Positions 27,216 through 36,597 are shown, counted from the first letter of the stretch. The stretch: DNA of 64,000 nucleotides from an uncultured Candidatus Melainabacteria bacterium (GCA_934692295.1 CAKUTL010000004.1:1-64000); one strand, 5' to 3'. Notes: a model not told the origin generated them from the letters alone. Made by a program: numbers and translations.

Positions 27216-27971
27216 TTAAAAATCAGAATAATATGTCACATTAACCTTATCAGCATTTTTTCTCCAAAATTTATCGATATTATCTTTCATGGATGAATTA
27301 TGCTGCAAAGAATTTAACCTTTCTGCAATTTCTGCTTTTACACCCATTGCTTCAGGATGTGTTTTTACATATTGCATAAGTTCATTTATTTTATTTATAT
27401 CTTTATTTTTCCCACTCATAATTGCAATTGTGTAAGCATTCTTTAGTTCTTTAATTTGAGTGGAGTTAAGTTTTTCAAAATTTTTATTTTTCTTCAGATA
27501 AGATTGTTGTCCAAATTTGTTATAAGCTATTACCTGTTCCAAGCTTGGAGTATCATTCATTACTAAAAAATCCTGTAACGATACTGGTAAACTTGTGCCA
27601 TTATTATCCACTGAAGGATGACCGTGGTGTAAGATAAATGTTTTTCCTTTAAATGGCGTGAAGTTTGAAAGACCTACTGCACAATTTTGAGCATCTCCAG
27701 TTAATTCAAATTTAATTTTCCCAGTCGCTTTATCTATAAGAATAACTCTTTCTATTGGATTAGAAGAATTTAATGCCTCAATACATTTGACTTTAGCTCG
27801 AACATTATCAGATATTTTAAGAGAATTAAAATTTGCCACTTTACCGAAATCAAAGCCTTTATCAAAAATTGAATTTTGTGATTTTGGTGACTGTAATTCA
27901 CTTGTATATGAAGTCTTGCATTCTTTGATTGCTGATTTTGCTATATTTGATATTATTTTAGTGATTTTCAT
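27216..27971 (-). CDS. Hypothetical protein with a JAMM-like H-x-H...S-x-x-D motif
   Basis: 251 residues, no signal peptide. Residues 113-138 contain ILHHGHPS (H116, H118), then S131-L-Q-D134, preceded by strands with an upstream glutamate (KFELTG, E89). This matches the spirit of the JAMM/MPN metal site (E, H-x-H, S-x2-D), though the gap between the second His and Ser is longer (12 residues) than the usual 7. It could be an isopeptidase-like or toxin-like enzyme. No Shine-Dalgarno sequence is seen; an AT-rich TATAAA lies four bases before the start. It is downstream of the ABC1-like kinase gene on the same strand. Confidence 0.5.
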   Translation of the reverse strand: MKITKIISNIAKSAIKECKTSYTSELQSPKSQNSIFDKGFDFGKVANFNSLKISDNVRAKVKCIEALNSSNPIERVILIDKATGKIKFELTGDAQNCAVGLSNFTPFKGKTFILHHGHPSVDNNGTSLPVSLQDFLVMNDTPSLEQVIAYNKFGQQSYLKKNKNFEKLNSTQIKELKNAYTIAIMSGKNKDINKINELMQYVKTHPEAMGVKAEIAERLNSLQHNSSMKDNIDKFWRKNADKVNVTYYSDF

Positions 27972-28009
27972 ATTATTTATAAAACGTGAGATTTATTATT
28001 TTGCTATTA

Positions 28010-29764
28010 CTACCCAATTTCATTTAATTGTTTTTGTGAAATATTTGTCATTTTTGATATATCGCTCATTGTGAATTGATACGCAGTACCAACAGCTCGT
28101 TGTTGATTGTGAATAGCAAATTTTACTGCTTCTTTCAATGCAACCCACGGATTTTCTCCATTTTTAACCATCCCCCAAATTGCTTGAGGAATATCTTTCA
28201 TTAATGTTGTAATGTCAAAAGTTTTTCCTGAAAGTTTTCCTGCTTCTGAAATTGCGGAGAAGAATTGCATTTGTGCTTTCATTGCAGTTGCGTTCTCTGG
28301 GGACATAGAAAGTCCGTGCTTTTTAAGTATTGCCATTAGTGAACCTTGAACATCTCCAAATTTGGTAATCTGTTGTTTTTTACCGAAAATATTTTTTTCT
28401 ATATCAGCTGCAAGTTCCCAAATTTTCGCTTGTTTATCTGCTCCTGTATATGCACATTGGTTAATGAAGTATTTAGCAATTCCTTTGGAGTTCCCAACAA
28501 GATAATTTGAGAAGAAACTTATATCTTGTTTTACTTGACCGCTTGTTCGTGCTACACAGTTACCTGTATCAATAAATTCAGGTATCAATTTTCCGTTTTC
28601 ATCTGCGGTGATAAAGAAATTTCCGGTATGTGGATCTCCGTGCATCAATGTCTTTCCGCCATCTTTTAAGAATAGGAATTGTTCATCAAAAGTTTTTAAT
28701 AATGTTGAAGGAAGTTCTTTCATTACTTTTTCTGGATCTTTTAACCACGGATTTTTCTCTATTTCTTTTGCGTATTTAGTTGCAAATTCTGTTGGATTTG
28801 CTTTGTAATCTTTTAAAATATCAACAAGTTTATTCATCTGAATACCGTGAGCCATATCCATTAGAATACATGTTCCATCTTTAGATATATCTGTAATATC
28901 TGCGACTTTGTATCTTTTTGCCCCAGTCGCTAGTAATTTATTGTTCTTGTATTCTGTGAAAAAGTTTAATTCTTCTTTCCAATCTTTATAATATGTTTTG
29001 AACATTTCTTTGTTCTTCGCATATTCTTCGGGAGAAGAGCTAAGTTCTTTCAAAACACGCATTGTTAGTTCTTCTTCTGCATCAAGACTTTCTTTAGTTA
29101 CACCTTTTTTAAGCATTTTTACAACTGCTGTTGAACCGTCTGGCTTTTTAACAATATAAGCGGCACCGATACTTCCGGCACTCATTTCTTTTTGGAGGAC
29201 TAATTTTTGTCCTGGGAATGAAGAATTGATAAGTTGTTGGGCTTCTTCCATAGACCTAGAAAAAGAACAATGGCTTCTAGTTTCCTTCATCGCTTTTGCT
29301 AATTCAGGATATTTTGCTTCAATCTTTGCCATATCTTTCGGACTTCCAGAAATTATTTGAGCGAATTTAGTTGGCCCAACACCAGACATTTCAATCCAAT
29401 CTTGCATAACTTTTTCAGTTGTTGCTCCTTTGGCTATTTTGTAATTGACAAACCCCCTTTTTCGAGCATAGTCTTCTAATTTTGATGTAAATTCGTTATC
29501 ATTAATTAGCTTTTTTGAGGCATTCCAAATGTTGTCTTTTATCCTTGCAAATTGATCGCTAAGTCCATTATTTTCGGCAATTTGTTCAAATTTGTGGGTA
29601 TATGCTTCTCTTGCTTCATGTACCCCTGTTCTAATTCTTCGCCCTAGTTGGGTATGATTTGACAGTAAGTCTTTTGTTTCTTCAGTTAAATATTTTCCAC
29701 CTTTTTTAATTGCAATTTTCCCAGATTGCCATAGTTCTGTTATGGCATTAACGCTTAATCCCAT
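28010..29764 (-). CDS. ABC1/AarF/UbiB-like atypical protein kinase
   Basis: 584 residues. An N-terminal helical region of about 170 residues precedes the kinase-like fold. Key blocks are the Ala-rich nucleotide loop AGSIGAAYIVKKPDG, the lysine in AVVKML, the catalytic-loop motif MHGDPHTGNFF near residue 373, and the metal-binding EFIDTGN. This is the ABC1/UbiB family, often linked to quinone or lipid metabolism, but the N-terminus here differs from classic UbiB, so I give no gene symbol. RBS AAAGGAA. Role unknown. Confidence 0.82.
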   Translation of the reverse strand: MGLSVNAITELWQSGKIAIKKGGKYLTEETKDLLSNHTQLGRRIRTGVHEAREAYTHKFEQIAENNGLSDQFARIKDNIWNASKKLINDNEFTSKLEDYARKRGFVNYKIAKGATTEKVMQDWIEMSGVGPTKFAQIISGSPKDMAKIEAKYPELAKAMKETRSHCSFSRSMEEAQQLINSSFPGQKLVLQKEMSAGSIGAAYIVKKPDGSTAVVKMLKKGVTKESLDAEEELTMRVLKELSSSPEEYAKNKEMFKTYYKDWKEELNFFTEYKNNKLLATGAKRYKVADITDISKDGTCILMDMAHGIQMNKLVDILKDYKANPTEFATKYAKEIEKNPWLKDPEKVMKELPSTLLKTFDEQFLFLKDGGKTLMHGDPHTGNFFITADENGKLIPEFIDTGNCVARTSGQVKQDISFFSNYLVGNSKGIAKYFINQCAYTGADKQAKIWELAADIEKNIFGKKQQITKFGDVQGSLMAILKKHGLSMSPENATAMKAQMQFFSAISEAGKLSGKTFDITTLMKDIPQAIWGMVKNGENPWVALKEAVKFAIHNQQRAVGTAYQFTMSDISKMTNISQKQLNEIG

Positions 29765-29847
29765 ATACTATTTCCTTTCGTGTTAACTTTCCCCTTAGTT
29801 ATATAAAGGATTTTGTAATGTCGGAATTGCCAGATATTGGGATTAAA

Positions 29848-29890
29848 AATAAGGTTGAAGTAGCTATATATTAACCATCTCAACCTTATT
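29848..29890 (-). terminator. Rho-independent terminator of the TPR gene
   Basis: AATAAGGTTGA/TCAACCTTATT, an 11 bp stem with a 21-base loop. On the minus strand it is followed by TTTTTAAT. Confidence 0.65.
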
Positions 29891-29917
29891 TATGATTATT
29901 TTAATAAAACTTAATAA

Positions 29918-31519
29918 TTAGTCAAACAATGCGTTTATTTTGTCTGTAATATCTTGTGGGTCAATTTCATTTGTAATTTTGTTTACATCTTGTGCGATTT
30001 GATATAATTTTGCAGCTTCAATTTTTTCACCTGTAATTGCAATAGAGCGAGCTAAATTGAAATGAGCTAGTGCATAATTTGGATTATACTCAACTGCTTT
30101 TTTGAACATATCAATTGCTTCTTTTACCCTGCCTAAATCATCAAGATAAATTACACCAAGATTGTTGTATGCGATAGAATAGCTTTTATCATATTCAATT
30201 GCGTATTCATATTCTCTGATAGCTTCATCAGTATCACCTTTTCCCCAGTATAAAAATCCAAGGTTGCAGTGAATTTTTGCATTTTTAGGGTCTAAATCTA
30301 AAGCATTTCTATAAACTGCAAGTGCGTTATCATAATCTTCTTTATCATAAAAAGCACTTCCTAAATTTACATAAATATCAATATCTTCTGGAGTTAAAAG
30401 ATAAGCACTTTGATAAGAAGTAATTGCCGCATCTAAATCTTGTTTTGATTCTTGGAATACATATCCTAGAGTTTGATTTACAACACTTGTCCACTCTTTG
30501 CTTGGATTTAAAGTTACCGCAGTTTGGAAATGAGAAACTGCACCCTCAATGTCCCCTTTTACATATAAAATATTTGCTAAATTAGAATGGAACTCTGGCA
30601 TATTCGGCATTATTTGAATTAATTTCTGATAAACTTCAATTGCATTATCATAATCACCTAAGTCTTCATATGCTTTACAAAGGTGTCTATAAGCTGGAAT
30701 ATTCAAGCTATCTAACCAAATTGCCATTTTGTATTCAGTAATTGCATTTTCAAATTGTCCTAGTGAAGAATAAATATCTCCTAAAAGACAATATAAAGGT
30801 ACAAATCCTGGAGCTTTATCTACTGCGTCAATATAAACATCAACTGCTTCATCAAGCCCGTTTGATTGGATTTTTAAATATCCTTTCATCAGAATAGGCA
30901 TAAATTTGATGTAGGCAAGTGATTCTTTAACTTTTTTCATTGCTTCAACATCAAATGGAAGTGTCAATGCTGACATTATATATTCCCAAGATGATTTAAT
31001 TTTGTTTTTGAAAACTCTGAAAGATGAAACTTTATACAAATTATGTAATAAGAAATGAGCTCTTGAACTTTTAAAAGGACTAAATTGAATTGCTTTTTTT
31101 GCATTAAGCTCTGCATCCAAAAATCTTGCTTTTTTAGTGTAAGTTTCAGCGAGCATATAATATGCTTTTGCATATTTAGGATTTTTCTTAACTGCTGTTT
31201 CAAAATAGTTTACTGCTTTATCTAAATCTCCTTTGCAAAATTGAGCAACACCTATTTTGTAATAAATTTCATAAGAATCAATATATGATTCCAGTGCAAT
31301 TTGATATTCGGTAATTGCTTCGTCTATATATTGGCAAGATGAATAAATATCCAAGTGCCAAGCGAGATATAAATCTCCTAATCTTAAGTGTAAATCCGCA
31401 TTTGTAGGATCTTTTTGTAAACCTATCTGGCAAAGTTCAATCGCAGATTTAACATTGCCTGTTTTAATTTCTTTTTTTATTTTTTTATCTAATAATTTTG
31501 TATCGTTTTTCATATTCAT
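29918..31519 (-). CDS. Cytoplasmic tetratricopeptide repeat protein
   Basis: About 533 residues composed almost wholly of TPR units, at least ten, for example AVNYFETAVKKNPKYAKAYY, NAITEYKMAIWLDSLNIPAY and EAIDMFKKAVEYNPNYALAH. No signal peptide from the chosen start. ATG 31519 has AAAGAG at good spacing, whereas the longer frame starting at 31609 would overlap its own promoter. A scaffold or regulatory protein with unknown partners. Confidence 0.85.
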   Translation of the reverse strand: MNMKNDTKLLDKKIKKEIKTGNVKSAIELCQIGLQKDPTNADLHLRLGDLYLAWHLDIYSSCQYIDEAITEYQIALESYIDSYEIYYKIGVAQFCKGDLDKAVNYFETAVKKNPKYAKAYYMLAETYTKKARFLDAELNAKKAIQFSPFKSSRAHFLLHNLYKVSSFRVFKNKIKSSWEYIMSALTLPFDVEAMKKVKESLAYIKFMPILMKGYLKIQSNGLDEAVDVYIDAVDKAPGFVPLYCLLGDIYSSLGQFENAITEYKMAIWLDSLNIPAYRHLCKAYEDLGDYDNAIEVYQKLIQIMPNMPEFHSNLANILYVKGDIEGAVSHFQTAVTLNPSKEWTSVVNQTLGYVFQESKQDLDAAITSYQSAYLLTPEDIDIYVNLGSAFYDKEDYDNALAVYRNALDLDPKNAKIHCNLGFLYWGKGDTDEAIREYEYAIEYDKSYSIAYNNLGVIYLDDLGRVKEAIDMFKKAVEYNPNYALAHFNLARSIAITGEKIEAAKLYQIAQDVNKITNEIDPQDITDKINALFD

Positions 31520-31538
31520 AAATAGCTCTTTATCAACA

Positions 31539-31567
31539 ATTGTAATTAATTTTATGTAAAAAAGCAA
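31539..31567 (-). promoter_or_regulatory. Sigma-70 promoter for the TPR gene
   Basis: Minus strand: TTGCTT (-35), 17-base spacer, TACAAT (-10). This supports the start codon at 31519. Confidence 0.5.
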
Positions 31568-31588
31568 GTTAATTAACATAATTTTGTG

Positions 31589-31594
31589 TATAAT
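31589..31594 (+). promoter_or_regulatory. -10 box for the homocitrate-synthase-like gene
   Basis: TATAAT on the plus strand about 32 bases before the ATG at 31626, with GGGAG between. It is divergent from the TPR promoter. Confidence 0.45.
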
Positions 31595-31625
31595 GATTTT
31601 TATATACAAAAAGGGAGTAGAGTAT

Positions 31626-32936
31626 ATGACAGAAAATAGAATTTACTTTGTGGATGTTACAAATAGAGATGGGGTTCAAACTTCAAGATTAGGTTTAGCG
31701 AAGTTGCAAAAAACTATTATAAATTTAATGCTGGATGATATGGGGATTACTCAGTCCGAATTTGGTTTCCCTACAACAAAACACGAGTTGAATTATCTAA
31801 ACGGAAATTTGGAACTTGTAAAACGTGGTGCAATTAAAACAACAAAATTATCCGGTTGGATGCGTGGGATGGCATCTGATGTTGAACAATCATTTCAGAG
31901 TGTTCCAGACTTGCAATATGTAAATCTTTCTCAATCTACTTCCGAACAAATGATTTACGGAAAATATTTAGGAAAGAAAACTCCAGATGATATTATTGCA
32001 ATGACAAAAGAAGCTGTTGAATGTGCAAAAGATAAGGGTGCAAAAATTATTGGTGTAAATGCAGAAGACGCATCAAGAAGTGATATAGATTTTCTTATCA
32101 AGTATGCCAAAGAGGCTAAAAAATCTGGAGCGTATAGATTTAGATATTGCGATACTTTAGGGTATGAAGATCCTCAAACAACTTATGATAGAATTTTCAA
32201 AATTGCCAAAGAAACTCAAATGCCAATTGAATTACATTATCACAATGATTTGGGAATGGCGGTAGCATGTTCTGTTATGGGGGCAAGAGCTGCAATTGAT
32301 GCCGGTGTTGATGCTTATATAAATACAGCAATAAACGGAATGGGTGAAAGAGCAGGAAATGCGGATTTAGTATCTTGTCTATTGGCTTGCTTAAAGTCTG
32401 CAGGATTTAAAGGTAAATATAAAATTGATGAAAATATTAAACTTGATAGAGCTTGGAGATTAGCAAAATATACCGCTTATGCTTTTGGAGTTGCAATTCC
32501 GATAAATCAACCTGCAGTTGGGGATAATGCTTTTGCTCATGAATCAGGAATTCACGCAGATGGAGCGTTGAAAGATAGAAGAAACTACGAATTATACGAC
32601 TTTGAAGAACTTGGAAGAGGTGAACCTGAAATAATTGAAACAGGTCGAATGATTACAACTGGAGAGTATGGAGGAATTAAAGGTTTCCGTAACGTATATA
32701 ATAACCTCGAAATTGAATTTAAAGATGAACACGAAGCAAGAAATATTTTGGAACTTGCCAGATATGCAAACGTTCATACTCAAAAACCATTAACAACAAG
32801 TGAATTAAGATTTATCTATTATTATCCTGATATTGCAGCTCAAGTGATGACGGTATCTCCATACTACGAACCGATTGGAGCAATAAAAGATAGAGTAGAA
32901 GAAGAGAAATTAAATCCACCTGTCAGTGTAATTTAG
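31626..32936 (+). CDS. Homocitrate synthase / 2-isopropylmalate synthase family enzyme
   Basis: About 436 residues of the LeuA/NifV-type DRE-TIM metallolyase family, which condenses acetyl-CoA with a 2-oxoacid. Visible are the N-terminal VDVTNRDGVQT (a variant of the DxTLRDGxQ signature), the second-strand block LSQSTSEQMIYGKYLG, the metal-binding ELHYHNDLGMAVA, and NTAINGMGERAGNADL. Size (no long C-terminal regulatory domain) and HESGIHADG fit homocitrate synthase better than LeuA. The true substrate is uncertain. ATG 31626 is preferred over an in-frame upstream start because of GGGAG. Confidence 0.85.
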   Translation: MTENRIYFVDVTNRDGVQTSRLGLAKLQKTIINLMLDDMGITQSEFGFPTTKHELNYLNGNLELVKRGAIKTTKLSGWMRGMASDVEQSFQSVPDLQYVNLSQSTSEQMIYGKYLGKKTPDDIIAMTKEAVECAKDKGAKIIGVNAEDASRSDIDFLIKYAKEAKKSGAYRFRYCDTLGYEDPQTTYDRIFKIAKETQMPIELHYHNDLGMAVACSVMGARAAIDAGVDAYINTAINGMGERAGNADLVSCLLACLKSAGFKGKYKIDENIKLDRAWRLAKYTAYAFGVAIPINQPAVGDNAFAHESGIHADGALKDRRNYELYDFEELGRGEPEIIETGRMITTGEYGGIKGFRNVYNNLEIEFKDEHEARNILELARYANVHTQKPLTTSELRFIYYYPDIAAQVMTVSPYYEPIGAIKDRVEEEKLNPPVSVI

Positions 32937-32952
32937 TTTTGCTTAAAGTTTG

Positions 32953-32980
32953 ACGCCATTGGTTTATTAACCAATGGCGT
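32953..32980. terminator. Stem-loop terminator between convergent genes
   Basis: Perfect 12 bp stem ACGCCATTGGTT/AACCAATGGCGT with loop TATT, between the genes ending at 32936 and 32987. The T-runs are short, so efficiency is uncertain. Confidence 0.65.
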
Positions 32981-32986
32981 TTGAAT

Positions 32987-33652
32987 TTATTGAACAATAT
33001 TTTTTCCTGCTTCGTAAGCATTTTTCAAATCTTTTGGGAATCCGTTTTCTCGATATTTTTGTTTTTCATTTTTATCCCAAACTTCTGCATCATATTTGTC
33101 ATAATCAGTGAATTGGTATGTATTATATGCACAAATTCTTTGAGGTTTTTCGTAAACGTGAGTTATCCATCTTTCAAAAAATGCAATTGGACCAGCTCCG
33201 TTTGCAAGATAATTTTCTTCAAAAATTTTTTCATCAACATTCATTGTATAAATTACTGCTGTTTTTAATTTTTTCGGAGGAATAGTTGTATAGTTTGCAT
33301 CGTACTTGAAGAATGGGAAAAATAATCTTTCAATAAATGATTTCATAACCCCTGTAACTTCGCCAAAATAAATAGGGGAAGCTAAAACAATTCCATCTCC
33401 ATATGTGATTTTTTCTAATACTTGTTTTAATTCGTCAGGGTAAGCACATTTTCCGTAATTCTTTCCTCTTTTTAACTTACAAGCGAAACAACTTCTGCAA
33501 CCCTTGAAATCCACATCGTATAAGTTTATAATTTCGGCAAAATCACCGGAATCTTCAACTCCTTTAGCAAAACTTTTACACATTTTGCCTGTATTCCAAT
33601 CTTTTCTTGGACTGCCGTTTAGAATATAAATTTTCTTTTGTTCCTGTTCCAT
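32987..33652 (-). CDS. Flavodoxin-fold NAD(P)H-dependent FMN reductase (iron-sulfur flavoprotein-like)
   Basis: 221 residues. The FMN phosphate loop is LNGSPRKDWNTGKM; the cysteine cluster GCRSCFACKLKRGKNYGKCA resembles iron-sulfur flavoproteins; and LASPIYFGEVTGVMKSFIER is the second FMN-binding block. Probably a redox or quinone/nitro reductase. It is divergent from an HxlR-type regulator with a shared 107 bp control region, the usual arrangement for stress-inducible flavoproteins. Confidence 0.88.
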   Translation of the reverse strand: MEQEQKKIYILNGSPRKDWNTGKMCKSFAKGVEDSGDFAEIINLYDVDFKGCRSCFACKLKRGKNYGKCAYPDELKQVLEKITYGDGIVLASPIYFGEVTGVMKSFIERLFFPFFKYDANYTTIPPKKLKTAVIYTMNVDEKIFEENYLANGAGPIAFFERWITHVYEKPQRICAYNTYQFTDYDKYDAEVWDKNEKQKYRENGFPKDLKNAYEAGKNIVQ

Positions 33653-33728
33653 AATTTTTCTCCTTTATTATGTTGTAATTTTGGCATATTATTTTCTTGT
33701 TTACAAGTATGCACTTTTTTAATAGATA

Positions 33729-33749
33729 CTATACAAAAGGGTAGTATAG
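33729..33749. promoter_or_regulatory. Inverted repeat, candidate HxlR operator
   Basis: CTATAC, nine bases, GTATAG, located just before the HxlR-like gene and in the control region shared with the flavoprotein. HxlR-family proteins are dimeric winged helices that bind such repeats; assignment is by position. Confidence 0.45.
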
Positions 33750-33759
33750 AGGTTATGGA

Positions 33760-34089
33760 ATGAAAAACAAAGTTGAAGAATTTAATTGCCCAATTGGGAC
33801 AACTCTCGGAGTAATTGGCGGCAAATATAAAGTATTAATAATTTGGCATTTGTACAATAAAAAATGTTTGAGATATGGCGAATTACAAAAAATATTGAAA
33901 AATGTTACTCCCAAAATGTTAACATCTCAATTGAGAGAACTTGAAAATGATAAACTTATAACAAGGACTGTTTATCCCGTTGTTCCTCCAAAAGTCGAAT
34001 ATTCTCTGACGAATTTAGGGCAGAGTTTAGTTCCTCTTCTATTTGAAATGAAAAAATGGGGAGAATTTTATGAAAATTCAGGAAAATAA
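33760..34089 (+). CDS. HxlR-family winged-helix transcriptional regulator
   Basis: 109 residues, the normal length. Recognisable blocks are CPIGTTLGVIGGKYKVLIIW, LRYGELQKILKNVTPKMLT, the recognition helix and wing (LRELENDKLITRTVYP), and VEYSLTNLGQSLVP. The N-terminal cysteine at the position of the redox-sensing Cys (FNCPIG) is present. It probably controls the divergent flavoprotein gene. Confidence 0.92.
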   Translation: MKNKVEEFNCPIGTTLGVIGGKYKVLIIWHLYNKKCLRYGELQKILKNVTPKMLTSQLRELENDKLITRTVYPVVPPKVEYSLTNLGQSLVPLLFEMKKWGEFYENSGK

Positions 34090-34170
34090 ATTTTGGATTT
34101 TGGGCAATTTTTTGCACACAAAATACTTTATTATAATATAGGGGAAACAATAACAGTTTAGGAGAAAGTT

Positions 34171-34515
34171 ATGGCAGGGATTTCAAAAATAGTACGGCGA
34201 ATTGTTCCGAGTGATTTAAGGCGTGCTAACTCAATGATTTCTGGAGCGTTAAAATCCGGTTATAAAAAGGGTTCAATTTATGCGAAAGAACAAAAAATTA
34301 CAGGAATGAGGAAAACCTATACAAAATCTAAGTCTGCGGTAAAAGAATTGAAAACTCTAAAATTCACCAAAGAAGATATTCCTGCTGTTGCCGCTGCCAT
34401 TGTAGGGGTTGCTCCAATTCCGATTCCGGGGTTGAGTTTTGTGGTCTATGGCGTTGGTCATGCAATTCAATATGGAATTAAAAACGCAGATAAAATTACT
34501 TCCTTATTTCGCTAA
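34171..34515 (+). CDS. Small protein with C-terminal Ala/Pro/Gly hydrophobic segment
   Basis: 114 residues, basic N-terminal two thirds, then VAAAIVGVAPIPIPGLSFVV, a hydrophobic stretch with a Pro-x-Pro-Gly turn that could form a membrane hairpin. Not recognised. TATAAT near 34133 and RBS AGGAGA precede it. Confidence 0.6.
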   Translation: MAGISKIVRRIVPSDLRRANSMISGALKSGYKKGSIYAKEQKITGMRKTYTKSKSAVKELKTLKFTKEDIPAVAAAIVGVAPIPIPGLSFVVYGVGHAIQYGIKNADKITSLFR

Positions 34516-34564
34516 ACCGTACAAAATTTTTTTCTCGTTACAATTCTTATAAATATAATTTTGG

Positions 34565-34573
34565 TGTTATAAT
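34565..34573 (+). promoter_or_regulatory. Extended -10 promoter for a leaderless kinase mRNA
   Basis: TGT-TATAAT ends six bases before ATG 34580, so the predicted +1 is the A of ATG. No Shine-Dalgarno sequence is present. Confidence 0.5.
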
Positions 34574-34579
34574 CAAAAT

Positions 34580-36391
34580 ATGAGCGAGAATCAAAAAATA
34601 AGTTTTACAACCCAAAATCGTTTGATTATTTTCGGTTTAATCCTAAGTACATTATTGATTATGGCGATTGCCGTATTTGCAACAATAAATATTCAAAAAA
34701 ACTTAAATGAGAGTTATCAAAATTTTGGGCAAGTTATATCAAAAATATTAGCAATTGAGAGTGTTGATATGACTAAAAATGCTTCTAAAAAACAAACTTT
34801 TGAAATCTTAAAAACTCACTCTGATTCAATTTTGAAATCTCATCACGATATTGTGTTTATTGAGTTTAGAGATGCTAACGGTAAAACAATTTATCGAGCT
34901 AAAAATAATGCAAATGAAAGCAAAAAAAGACCAAGCATTGCTGTATCTTCTCCGATGACAAATGTTGTGGATAATTCTAATTTAGGTTCAGTAACAGTTG
35001 GTTTATCCGGTTCAATTGTTGGAAAGGTTTCTTCCACAACAAGAGCCTCAATACTTTTTGTTTTTGTAATTGTTTGGTTAGTTTTTGCATTCGTAATTTT
35101 GATAAATACATATTTAATTACCAGAGAATTAAGAATTTTACATAATGGTGTTAAAAAGATTTCATCTGGAGAATTTGGGTTTAAAATTGAAGGAAAAGAT
35201 GTTAGCGAAGAAGTTCAAGAATTGTTTAAAGCTTTCAATGATATGTCAACAAGATTGAATTTGTACGAAGAACAAAATATTGAACAGTTAACTCTTGAAA
35301 GAAATAAGCTTGAAGCAGTTTTGATGAGCATCGCCAACGGGGTTGTCGTATGTGATAACAACGATAAAGTTGTTTTGATAAATAATCATGCAAAAGCATT
35401 GTTAGAACTAGAAGGCGACCAACTTTTAAATACCGATATTGAAAATTATGTCGATACAGAAGGAGAATATTGCTTCACTGAAAAAATTGAAGAATATAAA
35501 AAATTATCTCTTGAAGAAAAATCTAAAAAACAAATTACCTTCAATATTACAATTGATGGAAGAATCTTAAAATCAATAATTTCTCCAATGTTTACCCAAA
35601 CAAATCATGATTATGTTGGGTACATAATTGTTTTGATTGATGTTACTCGAGAAATTGAAATGGATGAAATGAAATCTCAATTTATTTCTAATGTTTCTCA
35701 CGAATTGAGAACTCCGGTAACTGTATTGAGAAGTTATATCGATACTTTGTACAATTATAGCGATGAATTTGATGAAAAAACTAAAAAAGAATTTGTGGAA
35801 ACATTGAATACTGAAATTATTCGTCTTAATAGTATGGTTAATGATATTTTAGATTTCTCAAGATTGGATTCAAATGCGAAAATAGAAAAATCTGAAAATG
35901 ACATTTCACAACTTGTGGATGTTTGCGTAAATCAAGTTAGTGTCCTATTAAAAGAACATAATTTAAAAATCGAAGTGGAAAAAGATAATGATATTCCTCT
36001 TTTAATGTTCAATTATGATGCTATAGCAAGAGCTTTAACAAATTATTTATCTAATGCAATAAAATATGCTCCACAAGATTCAACGATAACCGTAAGACTT
36101 TATAAAGAACCTGAAAATAACCAAGTTGTTGTTACTGTTAGGGATGAAGGAATTGGAATCGCACCAGAATTTCAGAAAAAGGTATTTGAAAGATTTTTCA
36201 GAGTTGAGAATAAAACTCATAGTGTTAAAGGAACTGGCTTAGGCTTACACCTTGTTAAAACAACAATCGAAAAACACCACCACGGACATGTATTCGTAAA
36301 TTCTCAACCAAATCACGGCTCAACCTTTGGTTTCACATTACCAATAGATTTATCTAAAGTCGAAACAAAAGATGAAGATGTTATAGGTTAA
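34580..36391 (+). CDS. Membrane sensor histidine kinase (HAMP-PAS-HisKA-HATPase)
   Basis: 603 residues. Membrane helix 1 (about 13-35), a periplasmic sensor of about 115 residues, membrane helix 2 (about 155-178), HAMP (about 180-230), a PAS domain (about 245-350), the phosphorylation site SNVSHELRTPVT (His near 374), N box NYLSNAIKYAP, G1 box DEGIGIAPE and G2 box GTGLGLHLVK. All catalytic motifs are intact. No response regulator gene is next to it, so its partner is elsewhere. The architecture resembles PhoR/WalK-type kinases. The tiny gene downstream begins two bases after its stop. Confidence 0.93.
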   Translation: MSENQKISFTTQNRLIIFGLILSTLLIMAIAVFATINIQKNLNESYQNFGQVISKILAIESVDMTKNASKKQTFEILKTHSDSILKSHHDIVFIEFRDANGKTIYRAKNNANESKKRPSIAVSSPMTNVVDNSNLGSVTVGLSGSIVGKVSSTTRASILFVFVIVWLVFAFVILINTYLITRELRILHNGVKKISSGEFGFKIEGKDVSEEVQELFKAFNDMSTRLNLYEEQNIEQLTLERNKLEAVLMSIANGVVVCDNNDKVVLINNHAKALLELEGDQLLNTDIENYVDTEGEYCFTEKIEEYKKLSLEEKSKKQITFNITIDGRILKSIISPMFTQTNHDYVGYIIVLIDVTREIEMDEMKSQFISNVSHELRTPVTVLRSYIDTLYNYSDEFDEKTKKEFVETLNTEIIRLNSMVNDILDFSRLDSNAKIEKSENDISQLVDVCVNQVSVLLKEHNLKIEVEKDNDIPLLMFNYDAIARALTNYLSNAIKYAPQDSTITVRLYKEPENNQVVVTVRDEGIGIAPEFQKKVFERFFRVENKTHSVKGTGLGLHLVKTTIEKHHHGHVFVNSQPNHGSTFGFTLPIDLSKVETKDEDVIG

Positions 36392-36393
36392 AA

Positions 36394-36558
36394 ATGTTTG
36401 ATATTATTGTAATATTTACTTTTCTTGCCGTATTATTTACTCATCCAATATCCAGAATGGGTCCTAATGACCCTCATAATCAAATAGTCGTATTTATAGC
36501 TATTGTTATAGTTTGGATTATATACACCATTAGGAATTTTCTAAATAATAAAAAATAA
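36394..36558 (+). CDS. Small two-helix membrane protein
   Basis: A 54-residue open frame (MFDIIVIFTFLAVLFTHPIS to RNFLNNKK) starting two bases after the kinase stop. It has two hydrophobic helices (residues about 3-16 and 31-46) separated by a short polar loop, and a basic C-terminus. The position suggests translational coupling with the kinase and perhaps a modulating role in the membrane; that is inference. It is too short to be certain it is expressed. Confidence 0.5.
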   Translation: MFDIIVIFTFLAVLFTHPISRMGPNDPHNQIVVFIAIVIVWIIYTIRNFLNNKK

Positions 36559-36597
36559 CTTTTCCGCAAAAAATATTTTTACAAGATTTAATACCAT

